Shown one piece after another: positions 8,829-17,510 of a stretch of DNA of 64,000 bases. How positions within the stretch are numbered: the first letter of the stretch is position 1; each line of letters opens with the position of its first letter. The DNA lies in the NCBI RefSeq assembly GCF_000313935.1, contig NZ_AMSS01000011.1, positions 62,001 to 126,000 on the forward strand. The letters are read 5' to 3'. A model generated the notes under the pieces. It saw nothing but the letters and a program-made list of their open reading frames with translations. It was not told the DNA's origin and made no database searches. A program made the translations under genes and the position numbers. The DNA comes from Acinetobacter sp. WC-141. GTDB taxonomy: Bacteria > Pseudomonadota > Gammaproteobacteria > Pseudomonadales > Moraxellaceae.

Positions 8829-9971
8829 ATGCTGAGCGTTTTATCAAAAAGAAAACAACAAACAAAAGCCGCAGCTCATTCATCTGGCCTGTGGAAACTT
8901 GCCATGCGGCGTCTTCGGGCGGACAAGATCGCAATGTCATCACTAGTGATTGTATTGCTTTATTTTATTATCTTGGCTCTATCAATGACTGGGGTGATTG
9001 CATCTGACTGGAACAAAGAAGTTGCAGTGAGTTACGCGCCACCTACATTTATAGGAGCAGATAAGACAACAGAAACAGGGCAAAATATTGCGGTGGTTGA
9101 TGAGGAATTACCAGAAAATCCTGTAGATCCTTTAAAAGATGTAATCCACCAACTTAAGGCTGAAATTAAACAAGAGAAAAGCTCTGGAAGCGCGATTAAT
9201 TATTATGGTGTAGTTGACCCATTAGCTGATGATATGAAAGCCATTGATCAACAGCTTGGCGGGCATCTTCTAGATCAGCAAGCAGAGCTAAAAAGTACCC
9301 TTGTGTTTGGAGCCGACAAATGGGGACAAGACGTTTTAAAGAAAACAATTAAAGGTGCTGAAACTTCAATTATTGTTGGGGTGATATCTGCCTTACTTGC
9401 GGTAGGTATCGGCACGCTTTTAGGCGCAATTTCTGGATATTTCGGTGGTTGGGTGGATGATATTCTCAACTGGTTTTATAACATTTTTACTTCAATTCCC
9501 TATTTATTATTGGTGCTTGCTATTGCTGCCGTACTTCAACAAAAAGGCATATTATCCATTGTTCTGATTTTAGGTCTAACGGGCTGGACGGGTGTTTATC
9601 GTTTAATTCGTGCCGAATATATGAAACATACTGCACGTGAGTACGTTCTTGCTGCTAAAGCAATTGGCGTTGGACACTTCCGCCGTATGTTCATTCATAT
9701 TTTTCCAAATGTCAGCCATATCGCTTTGGTCCAAATGTCAATTCTGGTGGTGTCTTTCATTAAATCTGAGGTCATCTTGAGTTTCTTAGGTTTTGGTGTG
9801 CCTGTAGGCGTAGTGTCTTGGGGCAGCATGTTAAATGAAGCCCAGAGTGAACTTCTTTTAGGTAAATGGTGGCAGCTTGTCGCAGCCTCTGTCGCAATGG
9901 CTGTTTTGGTTACGGCATTCTCAATGTTTACTGATGCACTTCGTGATGCGTTAGACCCAAAGCTAAAATAA
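8829..9971 (+). CDS. Peptide ABC transporter permease (DppC/OppC type) with enlarged periplasmic insert
   Basis: 380-aa partner permease. Helix 1 (residues about 38-60) is followed by a hydrophilic stretch of about 90 residues rich in D, E and K before the conserved FGADKWGQDVLKKTIKG motif; ordinary DppC/OppC proteins are about 300 aa and reach this motif much sooner. The coupling loop REYVLAAKAIGVGHFRRMF is intact. The start ATG is at 8829, 7 bp after the previous stop. The insert would face the periplasm, where it could contact the binding proteins or the exported peptidase; that is a guess. Confidence 0.9.
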   Translation: MLSVLSKRKQQTKAAAHSSGLWKLAMRRLRADKIAMSSLVIVLLYFIILALSMTGVIASDWNKEVAVSYAPPTFIGADKTTETGQNIAVVDEELPENPVDPLKDVIHQLKAEIKQEKSSGSAINYYGVVDPLADDMKAIDQQLGGHLLDQQAELKSTLVFGADKWGQDVLKKTIKGAETSIIVGVISALLAVGIGTLLGAISGYFGGWVDDILNWFYNIFTSIPYLLLVLAIAAVLQQKGILSIVLILGLTGWTGVYRLIRAEYMKHTAREYVLAAKAIGVGHFRRMFIHIFPNVSHIALVQMSILVVSFIKSEVILSFLGFGVPVGVVSWGSMLNEAQSELLLGKWWQLVAASVAMAVLVTAFSMFTDALRDALDPKLK

Positions 9972-9984
9972 AAGGAAGGTCCAA

Positions 9985-11718
9985 ATGATAGAACAAGAAA
10001 ATAAGAATGAACCGTTGCTTCAGGTTAAAAATTTACGAGTAAGTTTTAAAGGTGAAGATAAGCAATATATTGAAACCGTAAAAGGCATTTCTTTTGATAT
10101 TCCAGCGAATACGACTGTCGCTTTAGTCGGTGAGTCGGGCAGTGGTAAGTCGGTAACTTCGTTGGCTACGATGGGATTGTTACCTGTTGGACAAAGTAAA
10201 ATTGATGATCAAAGTAAAATTATATTTGAAGGCACGGATCTACTCAGTTTATCTCGTGCAGAGATGCGTAAAATCTGTGGTAAAGATATTGCCATGATTT
10301 TTCAGGAGCCGATGTCATCATTAAATCCAGTTTTTACGGTTGGCAACCAAATTGCAGAAGTATTGTGTCTGCACATGGGGTTGAGCCGTAAACAGGCTCG
10401 CCAGCGTGTTTTGGAGTTGCTTAAAGAAGTAGGTATTCCTTCACCAGAAACCAAGATTGATGCCTATCCTAATCAACTTTCAGGGGGGCAACAGCAACGT
10501 GTCATGATTGCTATGGCAATTGCGTGTGAGCCTAAACTGCTCATTGCCGATGAGCCGACTACGGCACTTGATGTCACGATCCAAAAACAGATTATTGATT
10601 TACTCGAGTCATTGCGTAAGCGTCGTCAAATGTCGATGCTTTTTATTACCCACGATTTGGCGTTGGTCGGTGAAATTGCAGATCAAGTCATTGTAATGCG
10701 TCATGGTGAAATTAGAGAGCAAGGCGCTGCTGAACAGGTTCTTGAACAGCCTCAAGATGTATATACCCGAGCATTACTTTACTGTCGTCCACAAATATCA
10801 CAGCGTCCTTATCGACTGCCTGTGACGAGTGATTTTATGCGCCAAGAAGATAATGTCTTGGTTGAGCAAAGTTTTGATGCTTCGGACATTCCGCAGCGTA
10901 AACGTGGCTTAAATGGCGATGAGAAAATTATTTTAGAAGTGAAAGATCTGAAAAAAAGCTTTTATAGTCGTAAAGGATTATTTGGCAAAGACGAGTTTCA
11001 GGCCGTAAAAGGAGTTTCTTTTAAACTTGCTAAAGGAAAGACTTTAGGTTTAGTCGGCGAATCAGGGTCGGGTAAAACGACGGTAGGTCTATTACTTATG
11101 CGGTTACATCAAGCATCTGGTGGGCAGGCTTTTATTGAAGGAAAAGATATTCTTTCATTAACTGAAAAAGAGTTTGCTAAATATCAACGAAAAATCCAGA
11201 TCATCTTTCAAAACCCGTATGCCTCTCTTAATCCACGCTTTACGGTTGGACAGATTTTATTAGAACCCATGCAGATCCATAACATTGGTAAAGATGATGC
11301 TGAGCGTAAACAAATTGCGCTTGAACTACTTGAGCGAGTGAATTTACCTGAGCAAGCTTATTATCGATATCCACATGAATTTTCGGGAGGGCAACGTCAA
11401 CGTATTGCGATTGCACGTTGTTTAACGTTAAAGCCTGAAATTTTGATTTGTGATGAATCTGTCTCGGCGCTAGATGTGTCTGTACAGGCACAAGTACTTA
11501 ACTTATTACAAGACCTACAAGATGAGTTTGGGCTCAGTTATATCTTTATTTCGCATGACTTATCGGTTGTGAAATATATCTCTGATCAAGTCATGGTCAT
11601 GAATCATGGGGAGGTGGTAGAAATAGCCAATTCAGATGAGCTATATGCGCATCCTCAGCACGATTATACTAAACGTCTATTACAAGCTATTCCCCAAGGG
11701 ATTCAACACGTTTCATAA
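9985..11718 (+). CDS. Peptide ABC transporter, fused double ATP-binding subunit
   Basis: 577-aa protein with two complete ABC ATPase domains in tandem (DppD-DppF fusion, as in GsiA/YejF). Domain 1 has Walker A GESGSGKS near residue 50, signature LSGGQQQRV and Walker [13 protein letters not shown]. Domain 2 has Walker [10 protein letters not shown] near residue 357, signature [15 protein letters not shown] and [12 protein letters not shown]. Each domain ends with the oligopeptide C-terminal extension. It powers uptake through the two permeases encoded just upstream and closes the operon; a rho-independent terminator follows. Confidence 0.94.
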   Translation: MIEQENKNEPLLQVKNLRVSFKGEDKQYIETVKGISFDIPANTTVALVGESGSGKSVTSLATMGLLPVGQSKIDDQSKIIFEGTDLLSLSRAEMRKICGKDIAMIFQEPMSSLNPVFTVGNQIAEVLCLHMGLSRKQARQRVLELLKEVGIPSPETKIDAYPNQLSGGQQQRVMIAMAIACEPKLLIADEPTTALDVTIQKQIIDLLESLRKRRQMSMLFITHDLALVGEIADQVIVMRHGEIREQGAAEQVLEQPQDVYTRALLYCRPQISQRPYRLPVTSDFMRQEDNVLVEQSFDASDIPQRKRGLNGDEKIILEVKDLKKSFYSRKGLFGKDEFQAVKGVSFKLAKGKTLGLVGESGSGKTTVGLLLMRLHQASGGQAFIEGKDILSLTEKEFAKYQRKIQIIFQNPYASLNPRFTVGQILLEPMQIHNIGKDDAERKQIALELLERVNLPEQAYYRYPHEFSGGQRQRIAIARCLTLKPEILICDESVSALDVSVQAQVLNLLQDLQDEFGLSYIFISHDLSVVKYISDQVMVMNHGEVVEIANSDELYAHPQHDYTKRLLQAIPQGIQHVS

Positions 11719-11736
11719 GCGTAAAGTTATGTCGCT

Positions 11737-11762
11737 AAAGGCACTTTCAAGTGCCTTTTTAT
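11737..11762 (+). terminator. Rho-independent terminator of the peptide-import operon
   Basis: Stem AGGCACT/AGTGCCT (7 bp, loop TTCA) followed directly by five T residues, 20 bp after the ATPase stop codon. Confidence 0.85.
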
Positions 11763-11825
11763 TTGGTTTATCGGGTAAATGCTTATAAAATAAGAGAGTG
11801 AAAAATACAGTAGTTTATCTTTGCT

Positions 11826-12485
11826 ATGTGTGCCAACTTTAAACCTTTAACTCTTGCCCAATTACAGCAACTTAAATTGCCTGTGGTCGGATTTAGCTAT
11901 GCCGAAGAGGTTTATCCTGCGGGTACAATGCCGCTATTATTCAAATCACCCCAAGGTCTTGAGTGGCGTGAAGTCATGTTTGGCTTGGTTCCAAAATGGG
12001 CAGAAGATACGAATATAGCAAAGCATACCTACAATGCTCGTCATGAAACGATTTTCCAAAAACCGAGTTTTCAAGAAGCTGCACTTAAATGTAAGTTTGG
12101 TGTGATTCCGGTGACAGAATTCTATGAAAGTAAATATATAAATGATAAACCTGAGCGGTGGGGTGTACGCCGTAAAGATGGGCAAGCTTTTTTTATTGCA
12201 GCAATCTATGAAATCTGCAAAATCAATGAAACTGTGATTCGTTCTGCAAGTATGTTGACCATGGATGCCATAGACCATCCTATGATGAAAGATTTTCACG
12301 AGCCTGGAGATGTCAAAAGATCAGTGATTGTGATCCCACATGACCGACTAGAAGAGTGGTTGAGTTTGGAGTCACCTGATATTTCAAGTTTTATAGAAGG
12401 TTTTCCAGTTGAAGAGTTTGAATGCTCTCATGTACCAAAAGAAAAAATTATAAAACCTACGCCACAGTTAAGCATGTTTGAATAG
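11826..12485 (+). CDS. SOS response-associated peptidase / abasic-site DNA-protein crosslinker (YedK/HMCES family)
   Basis: 219-aa SRAP-family protein. The invariant Cys2 (MCANF) forms the thiazolidine crosslink to abasic sites in single-stranded DNA once Met1 is removed. Other family residues visible are the NARHET motif at Asn70 and the glutamate of EFYES near residue 101; the region around DAIDHPMM probably supplies the histidine. The C-terminus is longer and less conserved than in E. coli YedK, and GFYEW is replaced by EFYES, so it is a divergent member. It stands alone between two terminators. No LexA box was recognised upstream. Confidence 0.85.
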   Translation: MCANFKPLTLAQLQQLKLPVVGFSYAEEVYPAGTMPLLFKSPQGLEWREVMFGLVPKWAEDTNIAKHTYNARHETIFQKPSFQEAALKCKFGVIPVTEFYESKYINDKPERWGVRRKDGQAFFIAAIYEICKINETVIRSASMLTMDAIDHPMMKDFHEPGDVKRSVIVIPHDRLEEWLSLESPDISSFIEGFPVEEFECSHVPKEKIIKPTPQLSMFE

Positions 12486-12501
12486 TAATAAAATCAAGAA
12501 G

Positions 12502-12534
12502 AGGTTATTGATGTCAAAATTGAATCAATAACCT
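12502..12534. terminator. Shared hairpin between convergent genes
   Basis: Perfect 11-bp inverted repeat AGGTTATTGAT/ATCAATAACCT with an 11-nt loop, lying between the SRAP gene (plus) and the hypothetical gene (minus). No long T-run follows on either strand, so it may be a weak terminator or a 3'-end stabiliser. Confidence 0.5.
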
Positions 12535-12541
12535 ATATTGC

Positions 12542-12910
12542 TTATTCAATTGTTTTACTTAAGGTCTGGACCTGAGAATCTTGAGCTAGATAGCTCAACT
12601 CAATGGGTGAAATCACAAAAGTTGTATTGTCTGATGTCTGTTTAAACACAAAGCCATATTCAAAAGACTGACTATTTTTACTTGGTAACCAGAATAGATA
12701 AGGACACCCTGTATAACTGCCATCCCAACCCATTTCTCTTGCTAAAGCCAAAGCTGTATCTGATTTCGCAATGATTTCTTTGAGAGACTCTTTATCCCTG
12801 GTTGAAACATCACCATCATCATCTGCAAATGTTTGTAGGAACTCATTTAAGGGCGTGAGTTCTTCCCAGTTATGTTCTATTGTCGAAAAATGATATCCAT
12901 ATAGCATCAT
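12542..12910 (-). CDS. Hypothetical protein
   Basis: Unrecognised soluble protein of about 122 aa. I prefer the ATG at 12910, which has GGAAG nine bases upstream; an in-frame ATG at 12949 would add 13 residues but has no ribosome-binding site. The sequence contains an acidic stretch FADDDGDVS and aromatic-rich segments (WDGSYTGCPYLFWLP, FEYGFVFKQ) suggestive of a small alpha/beta fold. No signal peptide or membrane segment is visible. It converges with the SRAP gene and has no operon partner, so the context gives no functional hint. Confidence 0.6.
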   Translation of the reverse strand: MMLYGYHFSTIEHNWEELTPLNEFLQTFADDDGDVSTRDKESLKEIIAKSDTALALAREMGWDGSYTGCPYLFWLPSKNSQSFEYGFVFKQTSDNTTFVISPIELSYLAQDSQVQTLSKTIE

Positions 12911-13147
12911 GTGCACTTTCTTCCATCTTGTTATTGTGTGATTGAACATAACAAGAAATACATGAAAAGGAAATGGATAAATCTGATTTAAGTTGTTTAT
13001 TTTTCATAACTTATAGATTGTTTTTTGTACGGAATAAAGGCCATTTTAAAACCTCATTATTATTCATGTTAACTATATAGCATGCCCAGAAAGCGGCAAT
13101 CATCTAATGACTAAGATAGATTTTTAGTAAATCAAACTGTTGGCGAA

Positions 13148-13176
13148 TATTGAATTGTTCATAATTCACCTATAAT
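13148..13176 (+). promoter_or_regulatory. Putative sigma-70 promoter of cysQ
   Basis: A perfect -10 TATAAT lies at 13171-13176, 28 bp before the cysQ ATG, with a weak TATTGA -35 at 17-bp spacing. The rest of the gap from 12911 shows nothing else convincing. Confidence 0.4.
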
Positions 13177-13203
13177 AGAAATGAAACTATGTAGAGCATA
13201 TTT

Positions 13204-14061
13204 ATGTTTATAACAACTACGCGCCCACAAGATACTTTGATTAATCAGCTTCTTCCAGTTTTGGAACAAGCCAGCCAAATTTTATTACAAGAATATCAAA
13301 ATTATTCTGCGGGTTATGAGTTCACTATTCATGAAAAACAAGACGATTCACCTGTAACTCAAGCAGATTTAAAAGTGAACCTTTTTTTATTAAAACACTT
13401 GGCAGAAATTACTCCAGAGTTGCCAGTTTTGTCGGAAGAAAGTGATTATAGTGCGCGGCATGACTGGTCCACATGCTGGATGTTAGATCCTCTTGACGGA
13501 ACTAAAGAATTTATACATGAACGTGATGAGTTTACGATAAACCTAAGTTTGATTAAGGGTAAAGAGACGATCTTTTCAGTTATTGCTGTGCCGTGTGAAC
13601 AGGTCGTGTACTTAGGATATCTGCAAGATTTGCCTTTTAAATATAGTTTCACTCAAAAACAATGGTACCAATATCAAATAACTTCGCCTTCACCAGATGC
13701 GCCTATACAAATAGGACTGAGTCATGGCAGTAAAAATCCGAAATATCAAAAATTTATTCAACCTATCGAAGAAAAACATAGCATTATTCGTCGAGAAGCA
13801 GGAAGTGCCTATAAATTTTGCATGATGTTAGAAGGTGAAATAGATATTTACCCACGCTTTCATCCAACCTCTGAATGGGACACAAGTTCCGGGCAAGGTT
13901 TGTTAGAGAGTATAGGCGGTGGTTTACTTACGCTTGATGGGAAACCTTTTGAATATAACCAGAGACACACGGTTTTAAATAAGGGCTTTATCGCATTTCG
14001 TGATCAGGAAAGCAAAAAAATAGCATTTGAAGCATTAGCCCAATCAGGTGTTATAGATTGA
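13204..14061 (+). CDS. cysQ: 3'(2'),5'-bisphosphate nucleotidase CysQ
   Basis: 285-aa phosphatase of the inositol-monophosphatase superfamily that removes the 3' phosphate from PAP/PAPS, relieving a toxic by-product of sulfate assimilation. Metal-binding motifs are visible: SEES at residues 77-80, WMLDPLDGTKEF around 92-103, and the C-terminal GSAYKFCMMLEGEIDIYPRF and WDTSSGQGLLE. The length is slightly above the E. coli protein. A histidine phosphatase gene follows in the same direction after about 57 bp, possibly co-transcribed. Confidence 0.9.
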   Translation: MFITTTRPQDTLINQLLPVLEQASQILLQEYQNYSAGYEFTIHEKQDDSPVTQADLKVNLFLLKHLAEITPELPVLSEESDYSARHDWSTCWMLDPLDGTKEFIHERDEFTINLSLIKGKETIFSVIAVPCEQVVYLGYLQDLPFKYSFTQKQWYQYQITSPSPDAPIQIGLSHGSKNPKYQKFIQPIEEKHSIIRREAGSAYKFCMMLEGEIDIYPRFHPTSEWDTSSGQGLLESIGGGLLTLDGKPFEYNQRHTVLNKGFIAFRDQESKKIAFEALAQSGVID

Positions 14062-14118
14062 GAGTTATGCCAGACATGTTATAGTGGCAAAGTATTGAAA
14101 AAAGATGACAAGATAACA

Positions 14119-14853
14119 ATGGCACTCGATTTATTGCCTAAAAGTATGTTTGAAGCAATTGATTTATTGCCCGATGCTTCAACTCCCGTGACCTTATTTA
14201 CGCGCCATTCTCTAAGAGAACTTGTAGACGGGCAGGGTTTAGCAGGATATGACCTCCAACTTACTCCTCAAGGGCGTGAGCTTGCTCAGGCATGGGGTAA
14301 TTATTTAATTAAAAATACAGATCGTGTTATCCAGCATTGTATTTCAAGTCCAATACAACGTTGTGTCGATACGGCCGCGCTCATGATTGAAGGGGCTGAT
14401 GATGTAAGTCCTGAATTTAATACTCATACGATTGAAATTGTTGAACAGGGACTACTGGTTGAGCCAGGCAGTTTTGTATTAGACATACAACAAGCTGCTC
14501 CTTATTTTAAAAAGCAGGGTGCTTTAGGTTTTATTAATAGTTTTGTAAATAATGCATTACCTGGCATGAAGCATCCAATTACAGGTGTTTTAGATGTACT
14601 AGAGCTTATTTACCATACGAATCCTAAAACTCAAGGCGGACTTAGTTTGGCTGTAAGTCATGACACTATTATTGCTGCAATTGTTGCTGTAATTTCTGGT
14701 GAAAATAAAATTAAGAAAGAAGATTGGCCTGAAATGATGGAAGGCATATTTGTATGGTTTGAAGGTGAAGAATTTCCAAATTGCAAATTAAAATGGATTT
14801 GGAGAGGTAAGGCCTATGAGCTAAATGTAGCCAAATTTCGAAAAACGCTATAA
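14119..14853 (+). CDS. Histidine phosphatase superfamily protein
   Basis: 244-aa protein of the phosphoglycerate-mutase-like histidine phosphatase fold. The catalytic motif appears as FTRHSLRE (Arg29-His30) where most members have RHG, with a second motif SPIQRCVDTA and a C-terminal SHDTII histidine. I use the ATG at 14119, since the longer reading from a TTG at 14095 is less likely. The substrate is unknown. It lies just downstream of cysQ and ends in a bidirectional terminator shared with rpsT. The RHS variant suggests altered substrate choice but keeps the nucleophilic histidine. Confidence 0.75.
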   Translation: MALDLLPKSMFEAIDLLPDASTPVTLFTRHSLRELVDGQGLAGYDLQLTPQGRELAQAWGNYLIKNTDRVIQHCISSPIQRCVDTAALMIEGADDVSPEFNTHTIEIVEQGLLVEPGSFVLDIQQAAPYFKKQGALGFINSFVNNALPGMKHPITGVLDVLELIYHTNPKTQGGLSLAVSHDTIIAAIVAVISGENKIKKEDWPEMMEGIFVWFEGEEFPNCKLKWIWRGKAYELNVAKFRKTL

Positions 14854-14873
14854 GCTCAAAAACGATAGATAAT

Positions 14874-14899
14874 AAAAAAAGCCCTAGCGGGCTTTTTTT
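14874..14899. terminator. Bidirectional terminator (histidine phosphatase / rpsT)
   Basis: GCCC-TAGC-GGGC stem extended by seven A residues on one side and seven T residues on the other, so it gives a T-run on both strands. It serves the plus-strand phosphatase and minus-strand rpsT. Confidence 0.88.
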
Positions 14900-14910
14900 A
14901 CATGCTTCAA

Positions 14911-15177
14911 TTAGTTAGCTAACGCTTTAACTTGAGCATTTAAACGGCTCTTATGACGAGCAGCTTTATTTTTGTGGATGATGCCTTTATCAGCCATACG
15001 GTCGATTACAGGAACAGCTTTTTGGTAAGCTTCTGTAGCAACAGCATGATCACCACCAGCAATTGCACTTAAAGTACGTTTGATGTATGTACGAACCATA
15101 GAACGCAAGCTTGCGTTGTGTTTACGTGCAGTAACGTTTTGACGCGCACGTTTTTTAGCTTGAGCAGAGTTTGCCAC
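14911..15177 (-). CDS. rpsT: 30S ribosomal protein S20
   Basis: 88-aa basic primary 16S rRNA-binding protein of the small subunit. The sequence is diagnostic: [13 protein letters not shown] at the start, then [15 protein letters not shown] and [16 protein letters not shown]. The start codon is GTG, preceded by AAGGAG; E. coli rpsT also uses a non-ATG start, which in that organism is tied to feedback control. A structured leader and a good promoter lie upstream. Confidence 0.97.
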   Translation of the reverse strand: MANSAQAKKRARQNVTARKHNASLRSMVRTYIKRTLSAIAGGDHAVATEAYQKAVPVIDRMADKGIIHKNKAARHKSRLNAQVKALAN

Positions 15178-15210
15178 TCTTGCACTCCTTGAAAATAAGT
15201 TGGTCTGGGC

Positions 15211-15255
15211 GGGCTGTGGTCAATCCAGTAAACTGGTGTAACCATCACCAGCCCG
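15211..15255 (-). promoter_or_regulatory. Structured rpsT leader
   Basis: The transcribed leader can fold into an outer GGGCTG/CAGCCC stem (15250-15255 with 15211-15216) enclosing CCAGT/ACTGG (15225-15236). It begins almost at the predicted transcription start. This may be a site for S20 autoregulation; only the complementarity is seen. Confidence 0.4.
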
Positions 15256-15270
15256 TAAACAAGTGCCATA

Positions 15271-15299
15271 TTGTGATGAATCAACACCGTGAAGTCAAG
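15271..15299 (-). promoter_or_regulatory. Putative sigma-70 promoter of rpsT
   Basis: Minus-strand TTGACT (15294-15299) and CACAAT (15271-15276) are separated by 17 bp, about 95 bp upstream of the GTG start. Confidence 0.5.
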
Positions 15300-15389
15300 C
15301 CTTGAGAACGTTTTAAGCTGTTTTAGGGGCTGTTAAAACGGTAAGAAAAGGTTAAATTTAAAGCAAAGCCAAATAGGGATGGATAAAAA

Positions 15390-16055
15390 ATGACAGCAAG
15401 TAAGAAAAAAGCGATTGTGCTTGGCGCAACAGGGTTAGTCGGATTAGAACTTGTAGAAAAGCTCCAGCAGGCTCCAGAATTTGAAGCCATTACGTTGGTG
15501 GTTAGAAAAGAATCTCAAGTATTTAATACATATGACAAAGTTAATCAATTCATCATGGAAGATTTCTTAATGTTGAATGATGAAGATGTGAATGGTCATA
15601 CCCATGCATTTAGCTGTCTGGGAACAACATTAAAAAATGCGGGCTCAAAGCAGGGTTTCTACGCGGTAGATTATGAAATCAATGCTCATTTGGCGGATTT
15701 GGTACAAGATAAACATATTCATCTTTTATTAGTGAGCGCTCTTGGTGCAAATTCGAACTCACCTATTTTCTACAATAAAGTAAAAGGACAATTAGAAGAT
15801 TATATTGAGAGTCTAGAGCTCGAAAAATTATCTATTTTTAGACCCTCTTTACTTATTGGTAAGCGCAGTGAGGTGCGGTTTATAGAGGATTTGGGGCAGA
15901 GTCTATTTAAATTTATTGAGAATAAATTACAAAAACCATTCAAATATAAGCCTGTAACTGCGGAGCAATTGGCTCATACCATGGTCGTAGCGGCGCTAAC
16001 GCAAATTGAAGCATTCAAACGTTATGATAATCTGAGCATACAGAAAACTCGATAA
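15390..16055 (+). CDS. NAD(P)-binding Rossmann-fold oxidoreductase
   Basis: 221-aa short atypical dehydrogenase-like protein with the N-terminal dinucleotide-binding motif GATGLVG (residues about 12-18), the SCLGTT segment and a YNKVKGQLED stretch matching the YxxxK catalytic pair. It resembles YraR/HTATIP2-type NAD(P)H-binding proteins of unknown substrate. It is followed 11 bp later by rraA, so the two are probably co-transcribed. Cytosolic; no signal peptide. Confidence 0.8.
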   Translation: MTASKKKAIVLGATGLVGLELVEKLQQAPEFEAITLVVRKESQVFNTYDKVNQFIMEDFLMLNDEDVNGHTHAFSCLGTTLKNAGSKQGFYAVDYEINAHLADLVQDKHIHLLLVSALGANSNSPIFYNKVKGQLEDYIESLELEKLSIFRPSLLIGKRSEVRFIEDLGQSLFKFIENKLQKPFKYKPVTAEQLAHTMVVAALTQIEAFKRYDNLSIQKTR

Positions 16056-16066
16056 GGGAGAAAAAA

Positions 16067-16573
16067 GTGTCGACAGTACCATTTGTAACATGTGATTTAT
16101 TAGATGATAACCCTGAGAAAGACTTACAAGTCGTAATTCCGTCCATGGATGGTAAGTTCTTTCAAAGCTATGGCGCACGTAAAACTTTCGGGGGACAGGT
16201 TGTAACAGTAAAGTGCTTTGAAGATAACTCACGTGTAAAAGAGTTATTGGCAACAGATGGTACAGAGAAAGTATTGGTGGTAGATGGCGGCGCCTCTATG
16301 CGCTGTGCACTCATGGGAGACATGATTGCTGAATCAGCAGTTAAAAATAACTGGAATGGTGTGGTAATTTATGGCTGTGTGAGGGATGTTGATGCACTTG
16401 CAACTTTAGATTTAGGCGTGCACGCATTGGCTGCAATTCCGCAAAAAAGTAATCGTAAAGGCATTGGCGAAGTAGACACCACTTTGTATTTTGGTGGTGT
16501 CACAATTCAATCGGGCGATTTTATCTATGCTGATAATAATGGAATTGTGATTTCAAAAGAAAAATTAGTTTAA
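16067..16573 (+). CDS. rraA: Ribonuclease E activity regulator RraA-like protein
   Basis: 168-aa member of the RraA family, which forms trimers and in E. coli inhibits RNase E; many relatives are 4-hydroxy-4-methyl-2-oxoglutarate aldolase-like. The family signature VVDGGASMRCALMGDMIAES and the YGCVRDVDALATLDLGVHA active-site-like loop are intact. The start is GTG with AAGGGAG upstream. It sits in a small cluster after a Rossmann oxidoreductase and before a GST-like gene. Confidence 0.9.
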   Translation: MSTVPFVTCDLLDDNPEKDLQVVIPSMDGKFFQSYGARKTFGGQVVTVKCFEDNSRVKELLATDGTEKVLVVDGGASMRCALMGDMIAESAVKNNWNGVVIYGCVRDVDALATLDLGVHALAAIPQKSNRKGIGEVDTTLYFGGVTIQSGDFIYADNNGIVISKEKLV

Positions 16574-16598
16574 TCACAGTCTACAGAAGGATAGCAAG

Positions 16599-17378
16599 AT
16601 GGTGAATCATCAAATTAAAGTATTACAGGCAGTTGTATCTGCAATCGCTGAAGGTGGTAGGGGTGTAACTGGCACTGCTTTTCCTCAGCAACCTGTAAAA
16701 GCTTTGAAACTATATGAATTTGAAGGTTCGCCATTTTGCCGTCGTGTTCGTGAAGTGATTACACTGCTAAATCTGGATGTTGAAATTTATCCATGTCCTA
16801 AAGGTGGGTTGAAGTATCGTTCTATTGTTAAAGTGACTGGCGGCAAATTAAAATTTCCTTTTCTAATTGATGAAAATACTGGTGATAAGCTATATGAGTC
16901 ACAAGACATTATTCATCATTTATTTAAACACTACGGTAAAACAGGAAAGACGCCTCAGAAATTTTCGAGTTACCCTAACATGCCGTATGTAGCATTTTTA
17001 GGGACTATATTAAATGGTGCTCGGGGCGTTTGGATAAACAAAAAAATTATTGATAGAGCTGCGCCTGAGCAAAAGCTTGAGTTATGGAGTTTTGAGGCAA
17101 GTCCTTATTCGCGAATTGTAAGAAGTCTACTCTGTGAGCTTGAGCTTCCTTATATTCTGCATAATGTTGCAAAAGAAAGATGGCAAGATCAGGGCCCAGC
17201 TATTTTTCGTTTAAAACCGGGTAAATATGTACCGTTAAAAGGTGGAAAAAGAGAAAAATTGTTACCTCTTATGCAAGGCAAAATGCAGGTACCTTATTTG
17301 GTAGACCCAAATACTGGAGTTAAGATGTTTGAGTCTGCTCAAATCGTAAAATATTTAAAGAAGCAATATGGACGTTGA
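16599..17378 (+). CDS. Tandem glutathione S-transferase N-terminal (thioredoxin-fold) protein
   Basis: 259-aa protein made of two GST N-terminal thioredoxin-like domains with no obvious GST C-terminal helical domain. Domain 1 (residues about 27-110) has LYEFEGSPFCRRVRE and FPFLIDENTGDKLYESQDI. Domain 2 (about 160-258) repeats the pattern with LWSFEASPYSRIVRS and VPYLVDPNTGVKMFESAQI. The active-site-like cysteine is present in the first (SPFC) and replaced by serine in the second (SPYS). Function unknown. A wobble-paired hairpin at 17395-17426 follows the gene. Confidence 0.75.
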   Translation: MVNHQIKVLQAVVSAIAEGGRGVTGTAFPQQPVKALKLYEFEGSPFCRRVREVITLLNLDVEIYPCPKGGLKYRSIVKVTGGKLKFPFLIDENTGDKLYESQDIIHHLFKHYGKTGKTPQKFSSYPNMPYVAFLGTILNGARGVWINKKIIDRAAPEQKLELWSFEASPYSRIVRSLLCELELPYILHNVAKERWQDQGPAIFRLKPGKYVPLKGGKREKLLPLMQGKMQVPYLVDPNTGVKMFESAQIVKYLKKQYGR

Positions 17379-17394
17379 TTAAGATTAATTTTAG

Positions 17395-17426
17395 TAAGGG
17401 TTTAAGGAGCTTTACTTAAACTCTTA
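17395..17426 (+). terminator. Putative hairpin terminator after GST-like gene
   Basis: TAAGGGTTTAAG pairs with CTTAAACTCTTA (12 bp with one G-U) around an 8-nt loop, 17 bp after the stop codon. No strong T-run follows. Confidence 0.45.
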
Positions 17427-17510
17427 TGAACATAGATTTTATTATAGGATGTATGAAAAGAAAGTGAATATGCTAAATTAACGAGATTAAATACCTAAAA
17501 GGCATATTTT

